From the NCBI GenBank assembly GCA_020086605.1, contig JACBWW010000008.1, forward strand, positions 28,503,996-28,567,995: a DNA stretch of 64,000 bases. The letters run 5' to 3'. The notes under the pieces are model-generated. The model worked only from the letters and a program-made list of their open reading frames with translations. It ran no database searches and was not told the DNA's origin. The DNA is from Lanius collurio. Lineage: Eukaryota; Chordata; Aves; Passeriformes; Laniidae. Each line of letters begins with the position of its first letter. The stretch's first letter is position 1. Below, in pieces: positions 12,824 to 22,700 of this stretch. The translations under genes were made by a program, and so were the position numbers.

Positions 12824-15800
12824 CCAATTGCAAATACTTTTAATGTTTCTTCCTCTGATTGTATTCCTCAGTTTAATTAGTTTAGCTGTTTGTCTCAAAA
12901 TCTCCCCTCTAAATCTGAGCTATGTTTCTGGTTGAAGTGACCAGGTTTTGAGTCCAAGTTGCTCTGTTTGTATTACCGGCAAAACTTTGGGTTCTCATGC
13001 CTGGAAGACATCATACTGGGAACAGCTGGACAAGCTGAGGAGGGGATGGGATCTTCTGTATCTGAGACACCGCAGATGGGGCACTCGGGGTCTTTGCATC
13101 TGGGTCATCGAAATCTCTGGTCACCTTGTGTCCTGCCAAAATCCGTCTGTGCTTAGCCTGAGCTTCGTGTGTGGCAACAGCGCAAGCACCGCCTGTTGCC
13201 GGCCTTCAGAGCTACCCACGGGCAGGCAGGGGAGGTCCTGGCATGGCTGCAATCAAGGCCAAATGTAAATTCCCCCAGCCTTGTGTTGTGCTGGCCTTGG
13301 GGAGAGTGAGGGGGCTGGTGGCAGGGAGAGGAAGGAGAGAAGGACAGACCTCCCCATTTGACGTGCCTGGAGCTTTTCAGGCTTGTTCAGGTCCCTGCAC
13401 TGACAGGAAATGGGTTGTGAGCTCTGGTCCTGCCCTGATGTCAGCATATCAGGCACCCTGTGTCCCCAAAGCACATGGGCATCAGAGCAGTGCACTTTGT
13501 CCTGCTGTCACACTCTTACAGGCGAGCTGCTCAAGGAAATGTCTCCCTCACCCCAAAACCAGCAATACCGGGGGACCTTCTGCACCATGCTAGTGGAAAA
13601 CATCACATTTTTACCACCAGCCCCTCTTATGGGAGCATCTATCTGCTCTTTCCTGCCCAGCTCACCCTTGTGTCTGTCCCTCAGGACTCAGGGGTCATGT
13701 TTCCCCAATGTTCATCCTACACTGCAGTAGTCCATCAGGAGCCTCATGTGGCTGCACTCCCTTCTTTCTCCATGCAATCCCAGCAAGGCCAGCTGTAAAC
13801 TGTTTGCTTCATGGAGTGGCAAACATTCACTCTGGAGGTCCAGAGTGAACCCTCAAGCTTGTAAGTGGAGAGAGGACAGCCTGTTTCCTTTGATGGGCAG
13901 AGGCTTTGACTGAGGGAGAGGCTGCAGAAGCCTCATCACACGGCTGGACAGATGCAGGATGGCTTTTCTGTGGTGCTGGCTTGGAGTCTCTGGGCCACAA
14001 GGATTTGAGGGCTGCAAAATCCAGAGCAAATCGAATAATGAACAGCATCTACTGCCTCCAGGCACAGGGCAGCACAAGGACAGGGGAATCTGGCTGGGAG
14101 GACTGTGATGGAGGCTCCACTCTGCCCTGAGCTGGCTGCTCAGCTCCAGTAAGCCCTGGAGGATGGAGGGCTGCCCCCTTCCTGAGAGGTGAGTGTGTTA
14201 ATATGCTCGGGAGGATGGAAGGGATGTGGGACACTGGGGTCCAGGCTTCTGGTGAGATGTGTTATGGAAATGAATACTTTCTGACAGCTCTGGTGCCTTT
14301 TCCCCAGCCTTGCTGTCTCCCTTTCCTTCCCCTATGAAGGGTGTGTGCCTGGCCACTCTGTGGTTTGCAGTGTTCCCAAGCTGGTGCTTGGCTAACCTGC
14401 CTGGGTTAGCACTGAGCCCTTCCTGGGAATTCCCTTCACAGATGTCACAGGGTTTATTAGCCCATGTGCTTTTGTGCCCGAGTGTGACTGCAAAAGCTGC
14501 TTGCAGAAACAGGCTGGAACTGTTTGCAAACCTTCCAGGCTGGGTCTTTGCCTTAATCTCTGTGATTAGCTCAAATGGAAAGGAACAGCTGGGCAGCTGG
14601 CGAGCCGGGGAAGTGGGACAAACATATGCGAGATCCAAAGCTTCCCAGAAATTGCAGTGTTGATTTTTGTGCCGAGGGACTGGAAGGACAGCTCTTTATG
14701 TGGGCATCCTCAGAGTGGGAGAAGGGATCAGGTAGTGTGTTTGCCCAGCAGATGCTCTGGCACCCATGGATGAGCAGGAGAGCCCTGTCTGGGAAGTGAG
14801 GGCAGAAGAAGGTGTGGGTGCCACATCTCCCCTTGTTTCTTGTTTGTCTGGGCTTCTGCTTGAATGAGTTGGTGTTTAAAGCCAGAGGAGACCACTGGGT
14901 TGCTCAGTCTTAGTCCTGCATGGTGCAGAACACAGATCACTGCATTTGCTTTGGGGCAGGAAGTGTTGCTGCCTTCATGGAGACCAACAAGGGATGCTGC
15001 TGATTCCCCAGTGGGCTTGGGGTGGGCCTGGGCTGCAGGTCCACCAGCTGTAGCCTTGTGCGGCTGTGTCTTCTTGGCAAGCCTAAGGCCAGCACTCTGG
15101 AGTGTCTCACAGTCCAGGTACTGTGGTGGAGGTGGATGAACCCAGCACAGTGTTTCAGGGAGGTCCTTAAAGGGAGGTTTGGAGGTACAATGTCAGATGG
15201 GCTCCACTCACCCCAGAAAAGCTCTCCTAATGTCTCACATCACTTTCTTTAGCATATATAAAATGTCTGCTCCGGCAAAACATGATGAGGACAGACACCA
15301 GCCAAGTCTCAGGACAGTGGGAATTTCCAGAAGATTTAGAAGAAAATGTTATGCCAGTATTTGACAGGGATACAGGGGTGACTAGGAAGATGGTGCACAT
15401 GTCTGGTGAGGCACTTAGTCCCCAGCACTCACCCAAACTACAGGCATGTTTCTGGAAATAAAAACTTTTTAAATAAGACAGAATTTTTTCTGGAAGTCTC
15501 TGTGTGACCCAGCAGATCCCAACACAGATAACATCAAGTGGGAAGGGAGAACAACTTGACCTTCAAGAGCTGCTTGGATGTTTGGAGCATTACCCTTATC
15601 TTTGAAGAGCTCTTGCCAAAGTAGCTGTGTGCAATCTCAGCTGGACACTCCACTCGGGCTCATTATCCCTAAGAAAAGCTTAATTTTTTAGTTCCCTTTC
15701 ATATGTGGGCAATTGGAGATTTCATTAGTTTCCAGGAAGATTTATTATCCCAGGCAGCAAAATGCAAACATCACAGGGATGGAAGGTGAAAAGGCACTTA

Positions 15801-16794
15801 ATGAGAGACTGGGAGGAGATTGGTGTGTTTGGGCTGATGATGGCATGCTGTTGTCCTGTTGGGGTCCCCTGAACAGAGTTTACTTTCCTGAAAAGCTGGA
15901 GACAGGCAGAGGTGGGAGGTTGGGCATCTTTTTGTACCAGCCTTCCTCTTTTGAGAGTGAAATGTCTTGTGTATTTTCAAGCACCTTTTCATTTGTGCTC
16001 CAAACCCTGCTGTCCAAATCTGACCAATCTTAATGTGTGCTGGTGCTGTCCTGGCACTGGGTGATGTGGTCACATAACTTCTGCAGCAGCAGGGAGGGGG
16101 TCTCTCACACCAGGTGTGTTCAGGGTATCCTGTCAGGCTGTGGTGTGGCCAAGCTGAGGATTGCATCCTCATTCCCTGCTCCTGAGTGCTGTCACCTCTC
16201 TGGCAAGGGCAGATGTGGGGCTGTTGAGGTCCTACTGCTTGGAAGGGGAAATACAGGTGGTGCTCCAAAGAAAATCCTTCTGTCAAAAAATCCCAAGGTA
16301 CCCCTTTTATGATTCTGGAGGTATGAGATGAATGGGGGTTGTCTGTGTGGGGTTTGAAGTTCTGTATCTGCAGCTTTAAACCTCACAGCACCACCAGCAT
16401 TGGAGATAATCATGCCCTCTGTCCATGCCCATCCAGAAGCAGCAGGAGATGTTCTGAACTCTACTCCTTGCTTTTCCTGCTCTGGATTTTAGCTCCAAAA
16501 CTGAGTTTCTATCTCTGGCCACAAAGCTTTGGCTGTTGTGTCATGAAGGGATGCTAACTTGTTGGGAAGACAGTTTGGTTTCCCAGGATTTTAGTGCAAA
16601 GGTCCCTACTCTGAGCAGCTGGCATGTAGCTCAGCAGGGGAATGGGCCCTGGGCTTGCAGACCCCTGGCAGTCCAGAGGTGGGAGCACAGGATGAATTCA
16701 GAGAGAATTCAGAGAGAGCAGGAACATCCCCAAAGCTTTCAACACTGCACTGGCACACAGTCCTCTGCTGCTAGTTTGTACATCCTCCTGCTCT
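12824..16794. other. Non-coding stretch, no gene recognised
   Basis: No gene is visible. A TATATAAA string near 15255 is followed by a 33-codon open frame and a perfect kappa-B consensus, GGGAATTTCC, at 15319-15328. A palindromic GGGAATTCCC lies at 14425-14434. Such kappa-B matches occur in this window at about the chance rate, so they are recorded only as positions. Confidence 0.45.
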
Positions 16795-17050
16795 CCCTCC
16801 AGGGAGGCTGTTTTGCAATGCTGGCAACTCTCACAGAGACCTTCAGCACTGGAGCAGAGCCCTGTGCAGATGGGAATTAGGGCCATGGCCCTTGTGATCT
16901 TATTAGGAGTGCAAAATTCCCTTCCTGATTACAACCACGGTCAGTTACTTGTGGGAGATACGGGGCATAATCTGGTCTGAATCTCATCTTGGCAACCTTG
17001 AGCTCCTCCAGACTCCTGCAACATGTAGGGTCTGTCTGCAACCAAGGTGT
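16795..17050 (+). repeat. Unnamed dispersed repeat, left-part copy
   Basis: This segment matches 22065-22310 in the same orientation. The clearest stretch shares the pattern around AATGCTGGCAACT, then ACCTTCAGCACTGGAGCAGAG. Divergence is substantial, so the insertion is old. It may be non-coding or LTR sequence of an endogenous retrovirus, but I cannot name the family. Confidence 0.6.
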
Positions 17051-17159
17051 CAGGACAAGACCCATAGAGAGAGGCAGGAACCCGGCCCCTGTTCCTAACA
17101 TGTGGATTTGGACCTTCGGAGTGCACAGTGTGCACTTGTGTGTGTTGAGAGATAGCCAC

Positions 17160-17560
17160 CATCTGGGCCACCAGAGACAGACCAGCCTGGAATGTCCAGG
17201 GATGTCCCTCTGTCCAGTGGGAACATGCCAGAACAGCCCTGGCTGTGTTGAGACCACATGGCTGCCCTCAGCAAAGGGGAAAGGGCCCCATGTGTCACAC
17301 TGAGTGCATTGCTAAGGGGAGCCAGAAGAGAAGAGGCACCCACCAGCCCACAGCAAAAGCACTGAGCCAGGCAGAAACTGAGCTCTGGAGTTTGGTGGGT
17401 GGCTGCAGGCAATGTGTGATGGTCCAGGAGTAGTGCAAGGGGCTGGAAATTCCCTTTGGGGCTGGGGATCACTTGAGTGGCTGTTTACAGCAAGGGAAGA
17501 GCTGCATGGCCAGAAGCTGGGTGACCTCCTGAGAGTGTCTGCCTGCCAAGGCTCTGGAGA
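17160..17560 (-). repeat. Unnamed dispersed repeat, right-part copy, inverted
   Basis: The reverse complement of this segment matches about 22430-22700. The shared region includes GGAAATTCCC at 17445-17454, the TGTTTACAGCAAGGGAAGA stretch and the GGCAATGTGTGATGG stretch. In the 22 kb copy this part follows the left part directly. Here it lies just downstream of the left part but flipped, so this copy has been rearranged. Confidence 0.6.
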
Positions 17561-18326
17561 CACATGACAAGGATGGAGACAGAACACACCAGTCCATCAG
17601 GACAGAGAAGGTCTGGGCTGTGGGAAGTACCAGATAGGCCAAAGCATTTCTCTTTCATCCTTCCAGTTTAGAGAGGAAAGATTTTGGCTCTCCTTCAGAA
17701 GAGATGCCAACTTCCTCACTATTTTCCAGGTAAAAGCCTTTTTCCAGGGCAGCTTTGTCCTGTGGAGTGAGAAGTGGCTCATGATTTGGGAGCACAGGGG
17801 GACGATGGATATTTGGGTCAGGTTCATCCTGAGCTCTGACCTGATGGCACCACCCAAAGAGCCTCGGGCTGCTTGGGGATTTGGAAATATATTCCCGTCT
17901 CCACAAATTACACCTGTTCTCCTTCCCTGGGAAAGCTGTGAGTCCTAGCTGTCTGTTTTAGGATTTCTTTGTGATATACTAGATGGAAGTTGTATCTGAT
18001 GTTTCTTCTTCTGTGGAGTGTTTGTCATGGAAACTGGATGTTGTACCCGTGGGAGAGCTCACTGTCACTGTTACTGTGAGGAACAGACTGTTTGCCATGG
18101 CCAAACAGAGTGATGGAGAACTGCTCACAGCCCTCTGGCTTGGCCCTTGCAGCTTTGAGATGGCACATGTGCTTGATGAATATTGTCATGGGACAAATCT
18201 GGTGGGACGCTATGTGCTTGGGTGTCTGTGAAGGCTGCACACCGCTCTCCTGCCCCACTAGAAATAGCTGTTAAAGCTTCCCCAGTGCCATAAACGGAGG
18301 TTCTTGTTTGGATATGAGCCAGCAGC
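17561..18326. other. Non-coding spacer between repeats
   Basis: No exon, RNA gene or repeat family is recognised. Frames are short and overlap on both strands. Confidence 0.4.
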
Positions 18327-19113
18327 ACAGAAACATAGAATGCTTTGGCTTGGAAGGGACATTAAGGATCATCTCACTCCAAAGCCCCCCACCATGGGCA
18401 GGAACACCTTCCACTAGACCAGGTTTCTCAGAACCCCATCCAGTCTGGACTTGAACACTGCCAGGGATGGGGCATCCACACCTTCTCTGGACAACCTGTG
18501 CCGGTGCCTGACCACTCTCTACCTAATATCTAACCTAAACCTGTTCTCTTTCACTTTGAAGCCATTCGCCCTTGTTCCGTCACTCCATCTTCCTTGCAGG
18601 CTCCCTTCAGGTACTGGAAGGACACAATTCTTTGGAGCCTTCTCTTTCCCAGGCTGAACAATCACAGCTTCTCAGTGTTTCCTCATCTTTCCTTTTATCA
18701 TCTTGGTGGCCCCCTCTGGACTGGCTCCAGCAGGTCCCTGTCCCTCCTGTGCAGGGACCCCAGAGCTGGATGCAGTGCTCCAGGTGGGTCTCAGCAGAGC
18801 GGAGCAGAGGGGCAGAATCCCCTCCCTGCCCTGCTGCCCACGGGGCTCTGGGTGCAGCCCAGGACACCTTTGGCTCTCTGGGCTGTGAGTGCCATGGCCG
18901 GGGCATGTCCAGCCTCTCACCCACAGCACCCCCAAGTCCTGCTGGGCAGGGCAGCTCTCGGGCTGTTCATGCCCAGCCTGGGCTGGTACCAGGGGTTGCC
19001 CTGACCCAGGTGCAGCACCAGCACTTGGTCTTGTTAAACCTCATGATGTTCCCATGTGTCCACTTCTAGAGCTGATCCTTCTGGATGTCATCCTATCCTT
19101 CAAGTGTGTCCCT
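18327..19113 (-). mobile_element. CR1 LINE fragment, 3' end, about 790 bp
   Basis: On the plus strand the segment starts with the antisense CR1 3'-end signature (CATAGAATG, then CTTGGAAGGGAC, then AAGGATCATCTCACTCC). It continues through the usual landmarks: the ATCCACACCTTCTCTGGACAACCTGT block, CTAATATCTAACCTAAACCT, CAGGCTGAACAATCACAGC, CTGGACTGGCTCCAGCAGGT and the GCAGCACCAGCACTTGGTC block. The element therefore runs on the minus strand. It covers only the 3' UTR and the tail of ORF2 and is 5'-truncated, as CR1 copies usually are. It is diverged and non-coding today. CR1 is a LINE of birds and other sauropsids, which supports the organism call. Confidence 0.9.
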
Positions 19114-19657
19114 CCTCATCCTTTTTTCAAGGCTTTATCCCTTTTTTTTCTGAAAGGTTGACTCCAAATCTGGGTGATGTCAGCAGTCCTGCCCCGATGC
19201 TGGTGTGCACAAGGGCACATCAGCTCCAACACTCTGCTTGTGATTCCCCAGTGTTTGTGGCAGACACACATTTTGTAAGTACAGGTTTTGGCCACTGATA
19301 TTATTGATACTGAACATACTGATGGACAGCAGGGCTCTCTGGGCTGTGCTTACAGAAGAGGAATGGACTTGATTGATCTTGATGATAGCTCCTGGCCTGC
19401 AGTTAGTCAGGCTGAACATAACCATTGCTCCCATCTTTCATATCTATCAAATTAAATCTCCCTGGCTGTTGTATTTTGACCTCAGTGACAGAAGGAGATT
19501 GACTCTTGCAGTTCATGCTGACCTGAGGCTTCCACAGTACCATGGGCAGAGTTGGAGTGAGCTATGAAGCACTAACCACGGAATAGAAAGGTATTCATGT
19601 GACATATGGCAGATATACTGGTTTTGTCTGGGATAAAGGCCTTTTTGGCAGCCAGTG
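19114..19657. other. Non-coding spacer between CR1 and ERV remnant
   Basis: No exon or named repeat can be supported. Parts could be further eroded retroelement sequence because the flanks are both mobile elements. Confidence 0.35.
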
Positions 19658-21204
19658 TGGTGGTTTGAGATTATGACAGATTTGATTGGAGTGTGTTAGA
19701 CTGAATTTATATCTGTTACTATTATTTAACTGTCAGTGGGCAGAACTCCTGTGCTTGCCATGGGGCTTGCTTGCCTAACTGTATACTGGAGACTAGTGCT
19801 TCTCTGTGGCTGCTTTTTGCTTTAGCAGTTTGCTGCAGTGCTGTGCAGCTTGTCACCTTCCTCTGCTGTGTCTGGGAACATTCTGATAACATCCATGTCA
19901 ATGGGCCTGGGCTGGCAGATGGCCAGGGCATCATTGCTGTTCCTGTGCTGCTGTACTAGGCAGGCTGGAACTCCAGTGTGAACTGATAGAAAAGGGACTG
20001 TGACCTGTAGATAAGTCCCTGGAGTGTGGGTGTGCTGCACCTCAAGGTGATTTTGGCCACAGGTATGTCCATGTTGCAGCAGACACTCAGTGAAGCATCT
20101 GTGACCATGGATAAGCCTGTGCTGGAACACCTCAAAGTCTCTGGGGCCATAAATGTCTGCATATCACAGCGGGCATGTGGCCCTTGGATAAGTCTACAGC
20201 AGAGCAGGGGCAAGGGGAGGGGTTCATCACAGTGTCCTGCTCGAGAGACTAGGGGTGGAAATTGTCACCTTGCATTGTGGTAACCTGGGATTTGAGTGGC
20301 ATGTTGTGGGAATTACTGTATCAGGAACCCCTGAGCCAGTGAAGGATGAGCCTCACAATAAGCTGAGCTGACTTTTCTGCCCAGTGACACCTCCCAACAC
20401 TCCCCCAGTCCTGCCCCAGTGACCACCATAACAGATGGAGCCCAAAGGCATGGACTACTTGAATTCAATGGTCATTTTGTAGACGTTTTACAGGGATGGC
20501 CAATAGACTAAGGATTGATGCCTGTTTATAAATCAAAGGATGGGAAAGGGGAGAGGTGATAGTTAACAAGGAGGTATTGGGTGGTGTGGGATCTGAACAT
20601 AAGCTAAATGGTATCAAATAAGGGGTGAGGATAATACTGGTCCGGGGAGAAGTAAATTTTCTTCAAAATTGCTCATGTGGGGCTGTGTTTTGCATTTGTG
20701 ATCAAAAACAGTGTTGATAACACAGGGATGTTTTTGTTATTACTGAACAGTGTTTGCATAGTCTCAATGCCTTTCTTATAATTTGGGAGTGCATGAGGAG
20801 TAGGGAGTGGACACAGCTGGGACAGATGACCCCAACAGATCAACGGTGTACCCCATACCAATGGTGTTGTGGTCAATAAAATATGGGGGAAAGAAAGAGG
20901 AAGGGCGGATATTCGGAGTTACTGCACTTGTCTTTCCAAACAGCCACCACACATGATGAAGTATTTACTTCGTCAGCAGGATGAACGGTTTCCTGGAAGT
21001 GGTAAACACCTGCCTTCTGATGGGATGTAGTGAATTAATTTCTTATATTGTTTTTCTTGCGCATGCAACTTTTGCTTTACCTATTAAATCTTCTTATATC
21101 TCAAGCCATGAGTTTTCTGACTTTTACCCTTTTGATTCTCTCCTCCATTCCACTTGGCAGGGAGTGCATGAGTTGTATGTTTAGCTGCTTGCTTACCCAC
21201 AACA
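19658..21204 (+). mobile_element. Endogenous retrovirus remnant with 3' LTR-like end
   Basis: The right end carries a typical passerine ERV LTR layout. There is a CAATAAAAT poly(A) signal at about 20872, then the GGAGTTACTGCACTTG block, then AACTTTTGCTTTACCTATTAAA, then CCATGAGTTTTCTGACTTTTACCC, ending in CCACAACA at 21204. The left end begins TGTGGTGGTTTGAG at 19658, the usual TG start of such LTRs. Between them, 19700-20300 resembles the non-coding region upstream of the 3' LTR in these elements, with the GCTGGAACACCTCAAAG and GTGGCCCTTGGATAAG stretches. At about 1.5 kb this is longer than a plain LTR, so it is either an internally deleted provirus or nested pieces. No retroviral gene remains open. 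The right half is firmer than the left boundary. Confidence 0.7.
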
Positions 21205-21279
21205 GCTCATCAGTCTATTTTGAGTTAAGGCTGTGTTAGCCCAGGGCTGCGATGGGAGGGTGAGGCGACTGCTGTGAGC

Positions 21280-21545
21280 TCATGGAATCACAGATTAGTT
21301 TGGACTGGAAGGGACCTTAAAGATCATCTCCTTCCAACCCCCCTGCTATGGGCCTTCCACTAGACCAGGCTGCTCAGATCCCCATGCAACTTGGCCTTGA
21401 ACATCTCCATGGATGAGGCATCCACAACTTCTCTGGCAATGTCAGTGCCTCACCACCCTCAGAGTAAAGATTTTTTCCCTTGTATCTTATCTAAACCTAC
21501 TCTCTTTCCATTTGAACTCATTCCCCCATTTGGGGACAAGTTTTT
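21280..21545 (-). mobile_element. CR1 LINE fragment, 3' end
   Basis: The plus strand shows the antisense CR1 3' signature: GGAATCACAGATTAGTTTGG, CTGGAAGGGACCTTAAAGAT, CATCTCCTTCCAACC, then the GAGGCATCCACAACTTCTCTG and CTTATCTAAACCTACTCTCT blocks. It is a short, 5'-truncated copy on the minus strand. Sequence after about 21545 no longer follows CR1. Confidence 0.88.
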
Positions 21546-21796
21546 GGTGGGACATGTTCAGCCTTGAACCTAAGAGCAGGAAGAGATGGGGACAGGCAGA
21601 ACAGCTTTTTTGTCTGGAAACCCATGGGGAGATTTGGATCTGGCCTCATCTCCCTACTGAATGGAGACAGAATCCCAAAGGGAATGGGATAGGCCACATC
21701 TGCAGGAGCTGTGTACTGAGGGGCTTCAGGGGCTGTGGTATTTGTATAAGGGATCTGCTGTTCCATGGGAGGTAGCTGCAGGCAATGGAGAGAGCA

Positions 21797-21983
21797 GCAT
21801 GGAATTATACAATCGCAGAATAATTTGGGTTGGAAAAGACCCTTAGGATCATCTCATTCAACCTCTTCACCATGGGCAGGAACACTTTCCACTAGACCAG
21901 GTTGCTCAAAGACCCATCCAGTCTGGCCTAGAACACTGCCAGGGATGGGGCATCCACAGCTTTTCTGGGCAACCTGTCCTGAG
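21797..21983 (-). mobile_element. CR1 LINE fragment, 3' end, short
   Basis: This is antisense CR1 3' sequence: GCAGAATAATTTGGGTTGG, AAAAGACCCTTAGGATCATC, ACTAGACCAGGTTGCTCAAA, then GGGGCATCCACAGCTTTTCT. It is truncated after the GGGCAACCTGTCC landmark. It resembles the 18.3 kb copy closely, including the GGGCAGGAACAC spacer, so the two probably belong to one CR1 subfamily. Confidence 0.87.
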
Positions 21984-22021
21984 GATGTTGTCCCTGTCTG
22001 CTGATGTTGTCCCTGTCTGCT
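21984..22021 (+). repeat. Tandem duplication, 19-bp unit x 2
   Basis: GATGTTGTCCCTGTCTGCT occurs twice head to tail with no mismatch, at 21984 and 22003, exactly between the end of the CR1 fragment and the start of the dispersed repeat. Confidence 0.95.
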
Positions 22022-22064
22022 GATAAATGCCAGCTGTACCAGCTGGTCTCTTTCTTGCCTCTAT

Positions 22065-22700
22065 AACCTTGCCTTGGGTCACTATGTGGGGTTTACAATG
22101 TTGGCAACTACCACAGGGACCTTCAGTCCTCAAGCAGAGTCCCGCACAGCTGGAAATTTGGGCTTCAGCCCTCATGGTATTCTTTGTGACTGTGACCACA
22201 GTCAGCCAGTTCTGGAGGACATGGAACAAGGCCTGCACTTAGTTAGGCAGCCATGAACCCCTCCAGACCTCTGCAGGGTGCATGGTCTGCCCTGCTGCCA
22301 AGGCACTGGGATGCAGCTCATCGACAGGTATGACGGTGTGTCTGCCCTTTGACCTGATGCCTGAGCTGGATACTGTCAAAGAGAATCTCTCAGACTGTCT
22401 GGGTGACTTTTCTGGAGCTGCCATTGCAGGACCTATGGGGCCTTGGCAGGTGGCTGCTGCCAGGAAGTGTCCTGGCTTCTGGCCCTGCTTCTTCCCTTGC
22501 TGTAAACAGATGCTTGCCTGATCCCCCTGCCCAAAGGGAATTTCCATCCCCTTGCACTGTTCCCAGCCCATCACACACTGCCTGCAACCACCCGCTGAAC
22601 CACAGATGCTGGCTGGCTGTGGTATCTCGTGTGTGTTTTGGCATGTGTCCTCTGCATCCTCTTGGACACACCCCTTTGAGGATGGCCAGGTCACATGGAC
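22065..22700 (+). repeat. Unnamed dispersed repeat, near-contiguous copy
   Basis: The left part (22065-22310) matches 16795-17050 directly, and the right part (about 22430-22700) matches the reverse complement of 17160-17560. A kappa-B consensus GGGAATTTCC at 22536-22545 is shared with the other copy. No long frame is conserved between the copies, which argues for non-coding retroelement sequence. The family is not identified. Confidence 0.6.
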
